In this document: positions 1 through 6,666 of the stretch, piece after piece | Position numbering within the stretch: position 1 is the stretch's first letter | Layout of the letters: every line of letters starts with the position of its first letter | NCBI GenBank assembly: GCA_946546075.1 | Contig: CAMNNV010000069.1 | Coordinates: 1-6,666 of the forward strand | Length of the DNA stretch: 6,666 nt | Reading direction: 5' to 3' | Source: an uncultured Bacillota bacterium | GTDB taxonomy: Bacteria > Bacillota > Clostridia > Peptostreptococcales > Anaerovoracaceae | The notes under the pieces: generated by a model | The model's database searches: none | What the model was told of the DNA's origin: nothing | The model's input: the letters and a program-made list of their open reading frames with translations, nothing else | Position numbers and translations under genes: made by a program

Positions 1-465
1 GTGGACATCCTTTGCATGTATCTTGACAGATTTGATGTCGGTACTTACGAGTTCAAGGGATATTACGGCAAGATCAGCAATCTGGTGCAGTACTGGAAGG
101 TGAACATGGATCTGCTGAAGGACGATGTCAAGGAAGAACTCTTCAAAGGCGAGAGAACGATCTACACGAAGGCACAGGATGAACCGCCTGCCGATTTCTG
201 TAGCGGATCTTCCGTGAAGAATTCCCTTGTTGCAGCAGGCTGCACCATCAAGGGAACAGTAGAGAACAGCATCATTTTCAGAACATGCAACATAGAGAAG
301 GGCGCTGTGATCCGAAACAGCATCATCCTGCAGCATGCGGACATCGGAAGCGATGTCATCATCGACAGAGCGATACTGGATAAGAACGTGACGATTCACG
401 ACGGAGTGAAGGTAACAGGAGGATCTCATGCTCCTATCGTCATCGATAAGGGCAGGACCCTTTGA
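1..465 (+). CDS. glgD: GlgD, ADP-glucose pyrophosphorylase regulatory subunit, C-terminal part (5' end outside window)
   Basis: This is the last 154 residues of a protein whose full length in the family is about 370, so the frame is open at base 1 and the GTG there is most likely an internal valine codon. The visible part starts at the end of the nucleotidyltransferase domain (YEFKGYYGKI, then a helix with NMDLLKDDV). The segment I54 to P63 (IYTKAQDEPP) is characteristic of GlgD rather than GlgC. From about residue 72 to the end there are hexapeptide-type repeats (for example GCTIKGTVENSIIF and GAVIRNSIIL) that form a left-handed beta-helix. GlgD pairs with catalytic GlgC to make ADP-glucose from glucose-1-phosphate and ATP. 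In studied Bacillota GlgD is mainly a regulatory or stabilising subunit. The catalytic half is not in the window, so its activity cannot be judged. glgC is expected just upstream. It stops at TGA 463-465, 18 bases before glgA. Confidence 0.92.
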   Translation: MDILCMYLDRFDVGTYEFKGYYGKISNLVQYWKVNMDLLKDDVKEELFKGERTIYTKAQDEPPADFCSGSSVKNSLVAAGCTIKGTVENSIIFRTCNIEKGAVIRNSIILQHADIGSDVIIDRAILDKNVTIHDGVKVTGGSHAPIVIDKGRTL

Positions 466-474
466 TAGGAAAGG
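466..474 (+). promoter_or_regulatory. Ribosome binding site of glgA
   Basis: The purine-rich TAGGAAAGG lies directly after the glgD stop codon, with nine bases between it and the ATG at 484. This supports 484 as the glgA start. The short gap leaves no room for a separate promoter between the two genes, so glgA is probably read on the glgD transcript. Confidence 0.6.
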
Positions 475-483
475 CATTGACTA

Positions 484-1932
484 ATGGGCAAGAAACAGAT
501 CATTTTTACGGCATTTGAAGCTGTGCCGTTCATGAAAAGCGGCGGACTTGGAGACGTGGCAGGATCCCTTCCCGCGGCCATCAAGTCTTCCGAATACGAC
601 ATCAGGGTGATCCTTCCTCTCGTGAAGCAGATCCCCGAAAAATACAGAGCGAAGATGAAGTTCATCAAGAACTACGAAGTGCCTCTGGGATGGAGGATGA
701 AGTACTGCGGGCTCTTCCGGCTGAGGAAGAAGGGCGTCACTTTTTACTTCCTGGACAACGAGTACTACTTCATGCGGGACAGGCTCTACGGGGAGTTCGA
801 CGATGGTGAGCGCGTGGCCTTCTTCTCGAAGGCGGTGCTGGAGACCATCGTGAACATGGACATCCTCCAGCCGGACATCATCCACTGCAACGACTGGCAT
901 ACGGCCCTCGTCCCTGTATTTCTCCATGAGCAGTACATGAAGGTGGAGAAGCTGAGAGATGTGAAGACCATATTCACGATCCACAATCTCAAATTCCAGG
1001 GGCAGTATGACAAGTTCATTACGGGAGATATCCTGGGACTGGAGGGCACACCGGCATCCGGCCAGATGATCCACGATGATGCTGTAAACTTCATGCAGGG
1101 CGCTGTCATCTACAGCGACATCGTCACCACCGTGAGCCCGGAATATGCGCAGAATATCTGCACACCGGAATACGGAGAAGGACTCGACGGTCTTTTCCGG
1201 TCCAGAAGATATAAACTCCGGGGCATCGTAAACGGTATCGATTATAAAGAGTATGATCCGGAGCACGATAAGTCCGTAGTGGAAAACTACACGGAAGATA
1301 CTCTGGATAAGAAGCTGGCCAGCAAACTGGCTCTGCAGAAAGAACTTGGTCTTCCGCAGGATCCTTCCGTGCCGCTCTTCGTGATGGTCACGAGGATGAC
1401 GGCCCAGAAAGGCATGGACCTTGTGACGTATCTGCTGCCGCAGATGGCAAACAGAGATATGCAGGTCGCGCTGCTCGGTACAGGCGACAAGGACTATGAA
1501 GAGGACTGCAAGCTTGCAGGCATGATGTACGGCGATAAGATCGCAGCAAGGATCATGTTCGATGAGGCACTGAGCAAGAGGTTCTACGCAGGGGCAGACT
1601 GCTTTATGATGCCATCCATCTTCGAACCATGCGGCCTCGCACAGATGATGGCTATGAGATACGGGACACTTCCTCTCGTTCGCAAGACAGGAGGACTCAA
1701 GGATACCGTCAAAGGCTACTGGGACTACGGCGATGAAGCAACAGGCTTCTCCTTCAACGACCCGGATGCCAACGGCCTTATGGTCACCATAGATCAGGCC
1801 ATCACCATCTGGTACGATGAGCCGGAAACCTGGCGGAAACTCCAGCGCAATGCCATGGAAACAGACATGAGCTGGACGAAATCTGCAGAAATCTACAGAA
1901 AGATGTACGACGAACTCGTCGATGGTAAATAA
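484..1932 (+). CDS. glgA: Glycogen synthase (ADP-glucose:alpha-1,4-glucan glucosyltransferase, GT5)
   Basis: The protein transfers glucose from ADP-glucose to the non-reducing end of an alpha-1,4-glucan in the cytoplasm. At 482 residues it is the usual length for bacterial GlgA (about 480). It has the two-domain GT-B layout. The N-terminal half has K18-S-G-G-L22 (the ADP-glucose-binding KxGGL motif), HCNDWHTAL at 134-142 (H139 matches the conserved histidine of the HDWH motif) and an IHN motif. VNGID at 249-253 marks the domain boundary. The C-terminal half has VTRMTAQKG at 302-310, with R304 and K309 as the expected phosphate contacts, LLGTGD at 330-335, FEPCGL at 380-385 with catalytic-site E381, and a second KTGGL at 401-405. 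All key residues are present and the frame is intact. The start is supported by the site at 466-474. The stop shares one base with the next start (TAATG), pointing to translational coupling. Alternatives such as a sucrose or starch synthase are unlikely in this gene order. Confidence 0.97.
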   Translation: MGKKQIIFTAFEAVPFMKSGGLGDVAGSLPAAIKSSEYDIRVILPLVKQIPEKYRAKMKFIKNYEVPLGWRMKYCGLFRLRKKGVTFYFLDNEYYFMRDRLYGEFDDGERVAFFSKAVLETIVNMDILQPDIIHCNDWHTALVPVFLHEQYMKVEKLRDVKTIFTIHNLKFQGQYDKFITGDILGLEGTPASGQMIHDDAVNFMQGAVIYSDIVTTVSPEYAQNICTPEYGEGLDGLFRSRRYKLRGIVNGIDYKEYDPEHDKSVVENYTEDTLDKKLASKLALQKELGLPQDPSVPLFVMVTRMTAQKGMDLVTYLLPQMANRDMQVALLGTGDKDYEEDCKLAGMMYGDKIAARIMFDEALSKRFYAGADCFMMPSIFEPCGLAQMMAMRYGTLPLVRKTGGLKDTVKGYWDYGDEATGFSFNDPDANGLMVTIDQAITIWYDEPETWRKLQRNAMETDMSWTKSAEIYRKMYDELVDGK

Positions 1933-4900
1933 TGAAGTTATACCACGATTCACATGACAATATATACAGAAAACCTTTTGGCGCGGCAGTGAGCGGATCT
2001 TCTGTTCACCTCGCGCTGAAAGTCGTTCCGGAAGAAGGCGAGTCTCCGGAGCAGGTGCAGGTGAGACTGTGGCAGGATGAGACGGGGGAGCGTTTCGTCG
2101 ACATGCAGCCTGCCGGAGCAGATATGTATGAGGCAGACATCACCATGCCGGAAGAGCCGGGACTGCTCTGGTACTATTTCATCGCAAAGGTTTCCGGGAG
2201 CACCCTGTACTACGGCAATCCTTCGAAACTGGGAGGCGCCGGGAGCATGCAGGACTACGAGCCGGAATCCTACCAGATCACGGTATACGACTATGCTCCG
2301 GTACCTGAGTGGTTCAAAGATTCCGTGGTCTATCAGATCTTCCCCGATCGTTTTGCGATCGACGATGAATGGGAAGAACGATGCACGGAAGCTTTGGAAA
2401 AGCAGAGCGGAAGAAATGGTCAGGGGAAGTTCATCGAAGAGGACTGGGAAAGGCCTGCCTATTACGTCAGAGACGATGAGGGCAATGTCACGGACTGGCC
2501 GTTCTACGGAGGAAGCCTCAGAGGCATCACGGAGAAACTGGATCATCTGACTTCGCTTGGTGTGAAAGCGATATACATGAACCCGATATTTGAAGCGGCA
2601 TCAAACCACAGATACGATACCGGGGACTACATGAAGATCGACCCGCTTCTCGGAACAGAAGAAGATCTCAGAGAACTTGCTGATGAAGCCGGAAAACGCG
2701 GCATAAAGATCATCTTGGATGGTGTTTTCAGCCATACGGGAGCAGACAGCAGGTATTTCGATAAATACGGCAACTATGGAGGAACGGGAGCATTTACAGA
2801 TCCCGATTCCCAGTACAGAGACTGGTACGAATTCAGAGAAGACGACCCTGTGGGATACCGGTGCTGGTGGGGGGTAAGAGACCTTCCGGAAGTCAATGAG
2901 CTGGAACCGGGGTTCACGGATCTCATCTGCGGTGAAAATGGAGTGCTGGCCAAGTGGCTGGATGCAGGAGCTTCCGGCTGGAGGCTCGATGTGGCAGATG
3001 AGCTCCCGGACGAATTCATAGCAAAGATCAGAGCCAGGATCAAGGCCAAGAATGAGGATAACGTCCTGATCGGCGAAGTCTGGGAAGATGCCAGCAACAA
3101 GATCAGTTACGATGAGAGGCGCAGATACCTCATGGGCCATGAGCTGGACTCCACCATGAATTATCCGCTGAGGGACACTCTCATGAGATTCATGGATCAC
3201 GAAGAAGATGCCGGCGAAGTGGCTGCGCATATCATGAGCCTTGCAGAGAATTATCCGCCGGAAAATTTTTATGGCGCGCTGAATCTGATCGGCAGTCACG
3301 ACAGGCGGAGGATCCTGACGGCTATGGGCGCAGATAAAGACTTCGGATGGGCAGCTGCGAGAGTGAAACTCTTGTCCATCATGCAGTATGCGCTGCCGGG
3401 CGTTCCGTCCATTTATTACGGTGATGAAGCCGGGATGACAGGCGGAACGGATCCCGAGAACAGATCCTGTTATCCGTGGGGCAAAGAAGACCCGGGTCTG
3501 ATGTTCCACTACAGACAGCTGGGCGTCCTCTACGAAAGGCATCCTGTTCTGAGAACGGGGGATCTGCGTTTCGTAGATACCGGTGACAACGATATACTCG
3601 GATTCATAAGATCCGGTCAGGACGAAAAAATAGCCGTGTTCGTCAATAGAAGCGGTGATGAAAGGCGGATCTCAAAGGATGTACTGGAAGGTCAGAACGC
3701 GGTATATGCGCTGGATCTTCTCACCTCTAAGAAGGTCGATCTATCCAATGATATCAGCATATATGGTAATACAGCATTGATGGTACTGCTTCTCGATGAG
3801 GCTCCCGCGTCATTTGATATGGGAAGAACGGCAGGCGTCATATGCCATATCAGTTCGATACCAGGCAGGAAACTGGGCCACAGGGCCAGAGCGTTTGCGG
3901 ATTTCCTGAAATCAGCAGGGATGGGGCTTTGGCAGATACTGCCTCTCGATCCACCAGGCATTGGCGGATCGCCGTACAGCAGCGGCGCAGCCTTTGCGGG
4001 AGATGCAGGACTCATCGATTACGAAGAACTGCCGGACCTCGAAGGATTCGATGCTTTTTGCAAAGAGAATGCGTACTGGCTGGATGATTACGCGGCCTAT
4101 GTTTCATCCAAAGAAACGGGAGGTTCTGCGGACGAAGACGTGATCCGCCGTGTGAAAGAAGAGCAGTACTACTTCGATGTACAGTGGCAGGATCTGAGGA
4201 CCTATGCCAACAGCATCGGCATAAAGATCATCGGCGATCTGCCTGTATACGTTACTGCTGACAGCGCTGATGTCATGGCAAACAGAGAACTTTTCCAGAT
4301 CGATGAGGAAGGAAGACTGCGGCGCCATGCAGGCGTGCCGCCTGACTACTTCTCACCGGAAGGACAGGACTGGGGCAACCCGCTGTATGACTGGGGATCC
4401 ATGAAGGAAGACGATTACCTGTGGTGGCGTCAGAGACTGAAGCAGTGCTTTGAGCGCTACGATTTTGTCAGACTGGATCACTTCAGGAGTTTCTCGGAAT
4501 ACTATGCGATACCGTATGGTGAAAGTCCGGTGACTGGCACATGGCAGCACGGGCCGGGACTGGATTTCTTCCGAAAGATCGGTGAGGGCACGGACGGATG
4601 TCTTCCGATCCTTGCAGAGGATCTGGGGATGCTGGATCCATGCGTGCATGATCTTCTGAAGTTAACGGGATTTCCGGGGATGAACATCTGGCAGTTTTCT
4701 GCCGATGAAATGAAGGCTATGAACCGGGAAGAAGCGTCGCACAGGGTCTTCTACACAGGCACCCACGACAACCAGACTCTCATGGGTTGGTGCAGGCAGA
4801 GAGGACTTGACTATGGAGACGCTTTGGATATAATAAAGACGCTGTATGAAAGTGATGCGCCTTGGGTCATCATCCAGATGCAGGACATGTTCATGCTGGG

Positions 4901-5066
4901 AGACGAAGCGAGAATGAACGTGCCGGGAATTGCAGAAGGCAACTGGGGATGGCACCTGGAAGGCGAAAGTGTAATAGACAGCGTTTCTGACGCAACAAAA
5001 ATTGCCGCGGGCTTCAGAGTCCTGGCAGAAGAAACGGGGAGAACCGGTCGAAAGGAGAAATTATGA
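1932..5066 (+). CDS. malQ: Bifunctional GH13 alpha-amylase-family (neopullulanase/GlgX-like) and GH77 4-alpha-glucanotransferase fusion
   Basis: One unbroken 1044-residue frame encodes two enzymes. Residues about 10-115 look like an N-terminal beta-sandwich. The GH13 barrel follows, with W127 and YQIFPDRF at 134-141 (typical of neopullulanase/MalZ-type enzymes), DGVFSH at 263-268, GWRLDVADE with nucleophile D353, GEVWED with acid/base E382, and SHD with stabiliser D457. A C-terminal beta domain runs to about 625. The GH77 domain starts near 632 with AGVICHISSIPG. It has SPY at 680-682, the loop PPDYFSPEGQDWGNP at 803-817, VRLDHFR with nucleophile D849, AEDLG with acid/base E896, and TGTHDN with D946. 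Both active sites therefore look complete. The GH77 half is only about 410 residues against about 500 in stand-alone enzymes. Such fusions are often labelled GlgX/4-alpha-glucanotransferase, but the GH13 half does not show an obvious GlgX-type architecture, so 1,6-debranching versus 1,4-hydrolysis is open. There is only a weak GATGG (1921-1925) before the start, so it probably depends on coupling to glgA. Likely role: trimming and disproportionating glycogen or maltodextrin chains in the cytoplasm (no signal peptide seen). Confidence 0.92.
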   Translation: MKLYHDSHDNIYRKPFGAAVSGSSVHLALKVVPEEGESPEQVQVRLWQDETGERFVDMQPAGADMYEADITMPEEPGLLWYYFIAKVSGSTLYYGNPSKLGGAGSMQDYEPESYQITVYDYAPVPEWFKDSVVYQIFPDRFAIDDEWEERCTEALEKQSGRNGQGKFIEEDWERPAYYVRDDEGNVTDWPFYGGSLRGITEKLDHLTSLGVKAIYMNPIFEAASNHRYDTGDYMKIDPLLGTEEDLRELADEAGKRGIKIILDGVFSHTGADSRYFDKYGNYGGTGAFTDPDSQYRDWYEFREDDPVGYRCWWGVRDLPEVNELEPGFTDLICGENGVLAKWLDAGASGWRLDVADELPDEFIAKIRARIKAKNEDNVLIGEVWEDASNKISYDERRRYLMGHELDSTMNYPLRDTLMRFMDHEEDAGEVAAHIMSLAENYPPENFYGALNLIGSHDRRRILTAMGADKDFGWAAARVKLLSIMQYALPGVPSIYYGDEAGMTGGTDPENRSCYPWGKEDPGLMFHYRQLGVLYERHPVLRTGDLRFVDTGDNDILGFIRSGQDEKIAVFVNRSGDERRISKDVLEGQNAVYALDLLTSKKVDLSNDISIYGNTALMVLLLDEAPASFDMGRTAGVICHISSIPGRKLGHRARAFADFLKSAGMGLWQILPLDPPGIGGSPYSSGAAFAGDAGLIDYEELPDLEGFDAFCKENAYWLDDYAAYVSSKETGGSADEDVIRRVKEEQYYFDVQWQDLRTYANSIGIKIIGDLPVYVTADSADVMANRELFQIDEEGRLRRHAGVPPDYFSPEGQDWGNPLYDWGSMKEDDYLWWRQRLKQCFERYDFVRLDHFRSFSEYYAIPYGESPVTGTWQHGPGLDFFRKIGEGTDGCLPILAEDLGMLDPCVHDLLKLTGFPGMNIWQFSADEMKAMNREEASHRVFYTGTHDNQTLMGWCRQRGLDYGDALDIIKTLYESDAPWVIIQMQDMFMLGDEARMNVPGIAEGNWGWHLEGESVIDSVSDATKIAAGFRVLAEETGRTGRKEKL
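5051..5057 (+). promoter_or_regulatory. Strong Shine-Dalgarno sequence of the mutase gene
   Basis: AAAGGAG lies five bases before the ATG at 5063 and inside the last codons of the fusion gene. It is the best ribosome binding site in the window and fixes the start of the mutase. It may let this gene be translated independently of the upstream frame, despite the four-base overlap. Confidence 0.75.
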
Positions 5067-6619
5067 GCAGTGATGTAACTAACCTACATGCGCAGTGGCT
5101 TGAGAACTGTCCGGAATATGCGGACGAACTGAAAGCCATGTCAGAAGAAGAGATCGCCAGTGCCTTTGGCAGCGACCTGAAGTTTGGAACTGCAGGACTT
5201 CGTGGCGTAATGGGTGCGGGAACTGACAGGATGAATGAGTATGTCGTTCGCAGAGCTACACAGGGTCTGGCTGATTATCTGAACGACAATTATGACGCAC
5301 CGACAGTTGCGATCGCGTACGACAGCAGGAACAATTCACAGCTGTTCGCAAAAGAATCCGCAAGGGTCCTTGCAGGTAACGGCATCAAGACTTATATATA
5401 CGATGAACTCATGCCTGTACCGGTACTTTCATTCACCGTGAGAAGGCTGGGCTGCACATGCGGCATCGTAATCACAGCAAGCCACAATTCAAGAGAGTAC
5501 AACGGATACAAAGTATACGGTTCTGACGGTGCTCAGATCCTGGAGTCTGTTGCTGACAGCATCCTTGCCAAGATCAGTGCAGTGGACATGTTCGGTGGCG
5601 TCAAAACAGCTGGATTCGAGCCATCTGCTGAAGGGCTCATTTCATACGTAGAGCCTCAGATCTATGAAGACTACATGCAGGCTATGCTGGAGGCTACGGA
5701 TATCACACCGGAAACAGACGTGGACATCCTCTACACACCGCTCAACGGATCAGGAAGACGCCCTGTCACAGATATGTTCGACAGATGCGGATTCAAGGTA
5801 CGTATCGTAGCGGAGCAGGAGATGCCTGACGGCGATTTCCCTACCTGCACATACCCGAACCCTGAGAAGCGCGAGACATACAAAGTAGCTCTTTCCCAGG
5901 CTGACGGCTGTGACATCATCGTAGCGACAGACCCTGACTGCGACAGAGTAGGATGCATGGTCCTCCACAACGGAGAATACAAGCTCTTCTCAGGCAACGA
6001 CATTGGTACCGTGATCACATACTTCATGTGTAACCGCGACGATGCAGAGGGTAAGACCATCGTATCATCTCTGGTAAGCACACCGCTTATCGATGCCATC
6101 GCAGCAGACAACGATGTTCGTGTCATCAGGACGCTTGTTGGCTTTAAGTGGATCGGAGCCCAGATGAACGAACTGGGCGATGACTTCCTCTTCGGATTCG
6201 AAGAAAGCAACGGATACCTCACAGGACTCTATGCGAGAGACAAAGACGGCGTCTGCGGAGCACACCTGCTCTGCTCCCTGGCAGCATACTACAAAGCACA
6301 GGGCAAGACTCTCGTAGATGTACTCGATGAGATCTATGAAAAGTACGGCACATGCCTCAACGAGACCGTGAGCCTCGAAACAGAAGGTGCGCCTCTCATG
6401 AAAAAGGTGCGCGGTGCCGGCATCCCGGGACTGATCGATTATGCGCCGGGTATCTGCGGACTGCCTCCGGCAGACATCATCCAGATGAATTATGTGGATG
6501 ACAGCCGTCTGATCATAAGGCCGTCCGGCACAGAGCCGAAAGTCAAGCTGTACATCTCAGCAGCCGATAAGGCAAGGGTAGATGAGATCCTGGATAATCT
6601 GAATAAGATCATCGGTTAA
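5063..6619 (+). CDS. pgcA: Phosphoglucomutase (alpha-D-phosphohexomutase family, PgcA-like)
   Basis: The protein is a 518-residue phospho-sugar mutase that interconverts hexose-6-phosphate and hexose-1-phosphate through a phosphoserine. Near the N-terminus it has FGTAGLRG, typical of the PgcA/phosphomannomutase-like group. TASHN at 138-142 carries the catalytic S140. DPDCDR at 290-295 supplies the metal-binding D290, D292 and D294. GFEESNGY at 378-385 is the sugar-specificity loop. RPSGTEPK at 486-493 is the phosphate-binding loop of domain 4. All four active-site motifs are complete. Family members of this type are usually about 560-580 residues. The shortfall is mostly between the EKYG segment and RPSGTEP. 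Its start overlaps the fusion gene by four bases (ATGA), and the terminator follows within ten bases, so it is the last gene of the operon. In this setting glucose phosphate is the likely substrate, linking glucose-6-phosphate to the glucose-1-phosphate used for ADP-glucose. Phosphomannomutase activity cannot be excluded by sequence alone. Confidence 0.93.
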   Translation: MSSDVTNLHAQWLENCPEYADELKAMSEEEIASAFGSDLKFGTAGLRGVMGAGTDRMNEYVVRRATQGLADYLNDNYDAPTVAIAYDSRNNSQLFAKESARVLAGNGIKTYIYDELMPVPVLSFTVRRLGCTCGIVITASHNSREYNGYKVYGSDGAQILESVADSILAKISAVDMFGGVKTAGFEPSAEGLISYVEPQIYEDYMQAMLEATDITPETDVDILYTPLNGSGRRPVTDMFDRCGFKVRIVAEQEMPDGDFPTCTYPNPEKRETYKVALSQADGCDIIVATDPDCDRVGCMVLHNGEYKLFSGNDIGTVITYFMCNRDDAEGKTIVSSLVSTPLIDAIAADNDVRVIRTLVGFKWIGAQMNELGDDFLFGFEESNGYLTGLYARDKDGVCGAHLLCSLAAYYKAQGKTLVDVLDEIYEKYGTCLNETVSLETEGAPLMKKVRGAGIPGLIDYAPGICGLPPADIIQMNYVDDSRLIIRPSGTEPKVKLYISAADKARVDEILDNLNKIIG

Positions 6620-6627
6620 CGTTTGTG

Positions 6628-6658
6628 AAGATGCTGCAGCTTGCTGCAGCATCTTTTT
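6628..6658 (+). terminator. Rho-independent terminator of the glg operon
   Basis: A perfect inverted repeat pairs 6628-6640 with 6643-6655 (core GATGCTGCAGC against GCTGCAGCATC). Allowing for loop geometry it folds as a 12-bp stem with a CTTG tetraloop. A run of five T (6654-6658) follows, overlapping the end of the stem, then GT. It begins nine bases after the mutase stop codon. On the opposite strand the stem is followed only by TTCAC, so it is probably one-directional. Confidence 0.92.
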
Positions 6659-6666
6659 GTATAAGG

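Noticed and set aside
1..3. GTG at the first base as a true start codon of a short beta-helix protein
   Set aside because: The sequence following it matches the interior of GlgD, and the frame is open at the window edge. A cut gene is the simpler explanation.
23..51. TTGACA followed after 17 bases by TACGAG as a promoter inside glgD
   Set aside because: The -10 element matches the consensus poorly, and the site lies within coding sequence of a tightly packed operon.
481..1953. A 490-codon open frame on the minus strand covering all of glgA
   Set aside because: It is in exact codon register with glgA, so a stop would need a sense TTA, CTA or TCA codon, which this gene avoids. The predicted protein resembles no family I know, and the plus-strand gene is certain. 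The minus-strand frames at 1950-2546 and 2601-3542 arise in the same way from the fusion gene.
3780..3821. Internal start codons (ATG at 3780 or 3819) that could yield a separate GH77 protein
   Set aside because: Neither has a Shine-Dalgarno sequence at a workable distance, and the frame runs through without interruption, so a single fused product is favoured.
5731..6222. A 163-codon minus-strand frame inside the mutase gene
   Set aside because: It lies wholly within a confidently identified gene, has no recognisable family features and no convincing ribosome site.

Overview
The window is one compact, same-strand stretch of glycogen-metabolism genes from a bacterium that is most likely a member of the Bacillota (Clostridia or a close relative). 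The grounds are three. There is a GlgD-type ADP-glucose pyrophosphorylase subunit, which is a Bacillota speciality. A GH13 amylase is fused to a GH77 glucanotransferase, an arrangement I know from Clostridia. Base composition is close to half G+C by eye. I cannot name a genus from the sequence.

Layout: positions 1-465 hold the 3' end of glgD (the gene starts upstream of the window). glgA (glycogen synthase, GT5) follows at 484-1932 after an 18-base gap carrying a ribosome binding site. A 1044-residue GH13-GH77 fusion protein runs from 1932 to 5066, starting in a one-base TAATG overlap with glgA. A phosphoglucomutase-family gene runs from 5063 to 6619, starting in a four-base ATGA overlap behind a strong Shine-Dalgarno sequence. 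A hairpin plus T-run at 6628-6658 closes the unit. There is no gene-free stretch longer than about 50 bases, and I see no promoter, mobile element, CRISPR array or RNA gene.

How the genes fit together: the mutase interconverts glucose-6-phosphate and glucose-1-phosphate. GlgD (with a GlgC partner expected upstream, not seen here) makes ADP-glucose. GlgA polymerises it into alpha-1,4-glucan. The fusion protein hydrolyses and rearranges glucan or maltodextrin chains. Synthesis and remodelling are therefore carried by one transcription unit ending at the terminator. Branching enzyme (glgB) and phosphorylase (glgP) are not in the window and may lie outside it.

Nothing here looks like a wholly new system. 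The part most worth a second look is the GH77 half of the fusion protein. It keeps every catalytic residue but appears to have lost roughly 90 residues relative to a typical amylomaltase, including the region that forms the second glucan-binding site in the Thermus aquaticus enzyme. The mutase also has a shortened C-terminal region.
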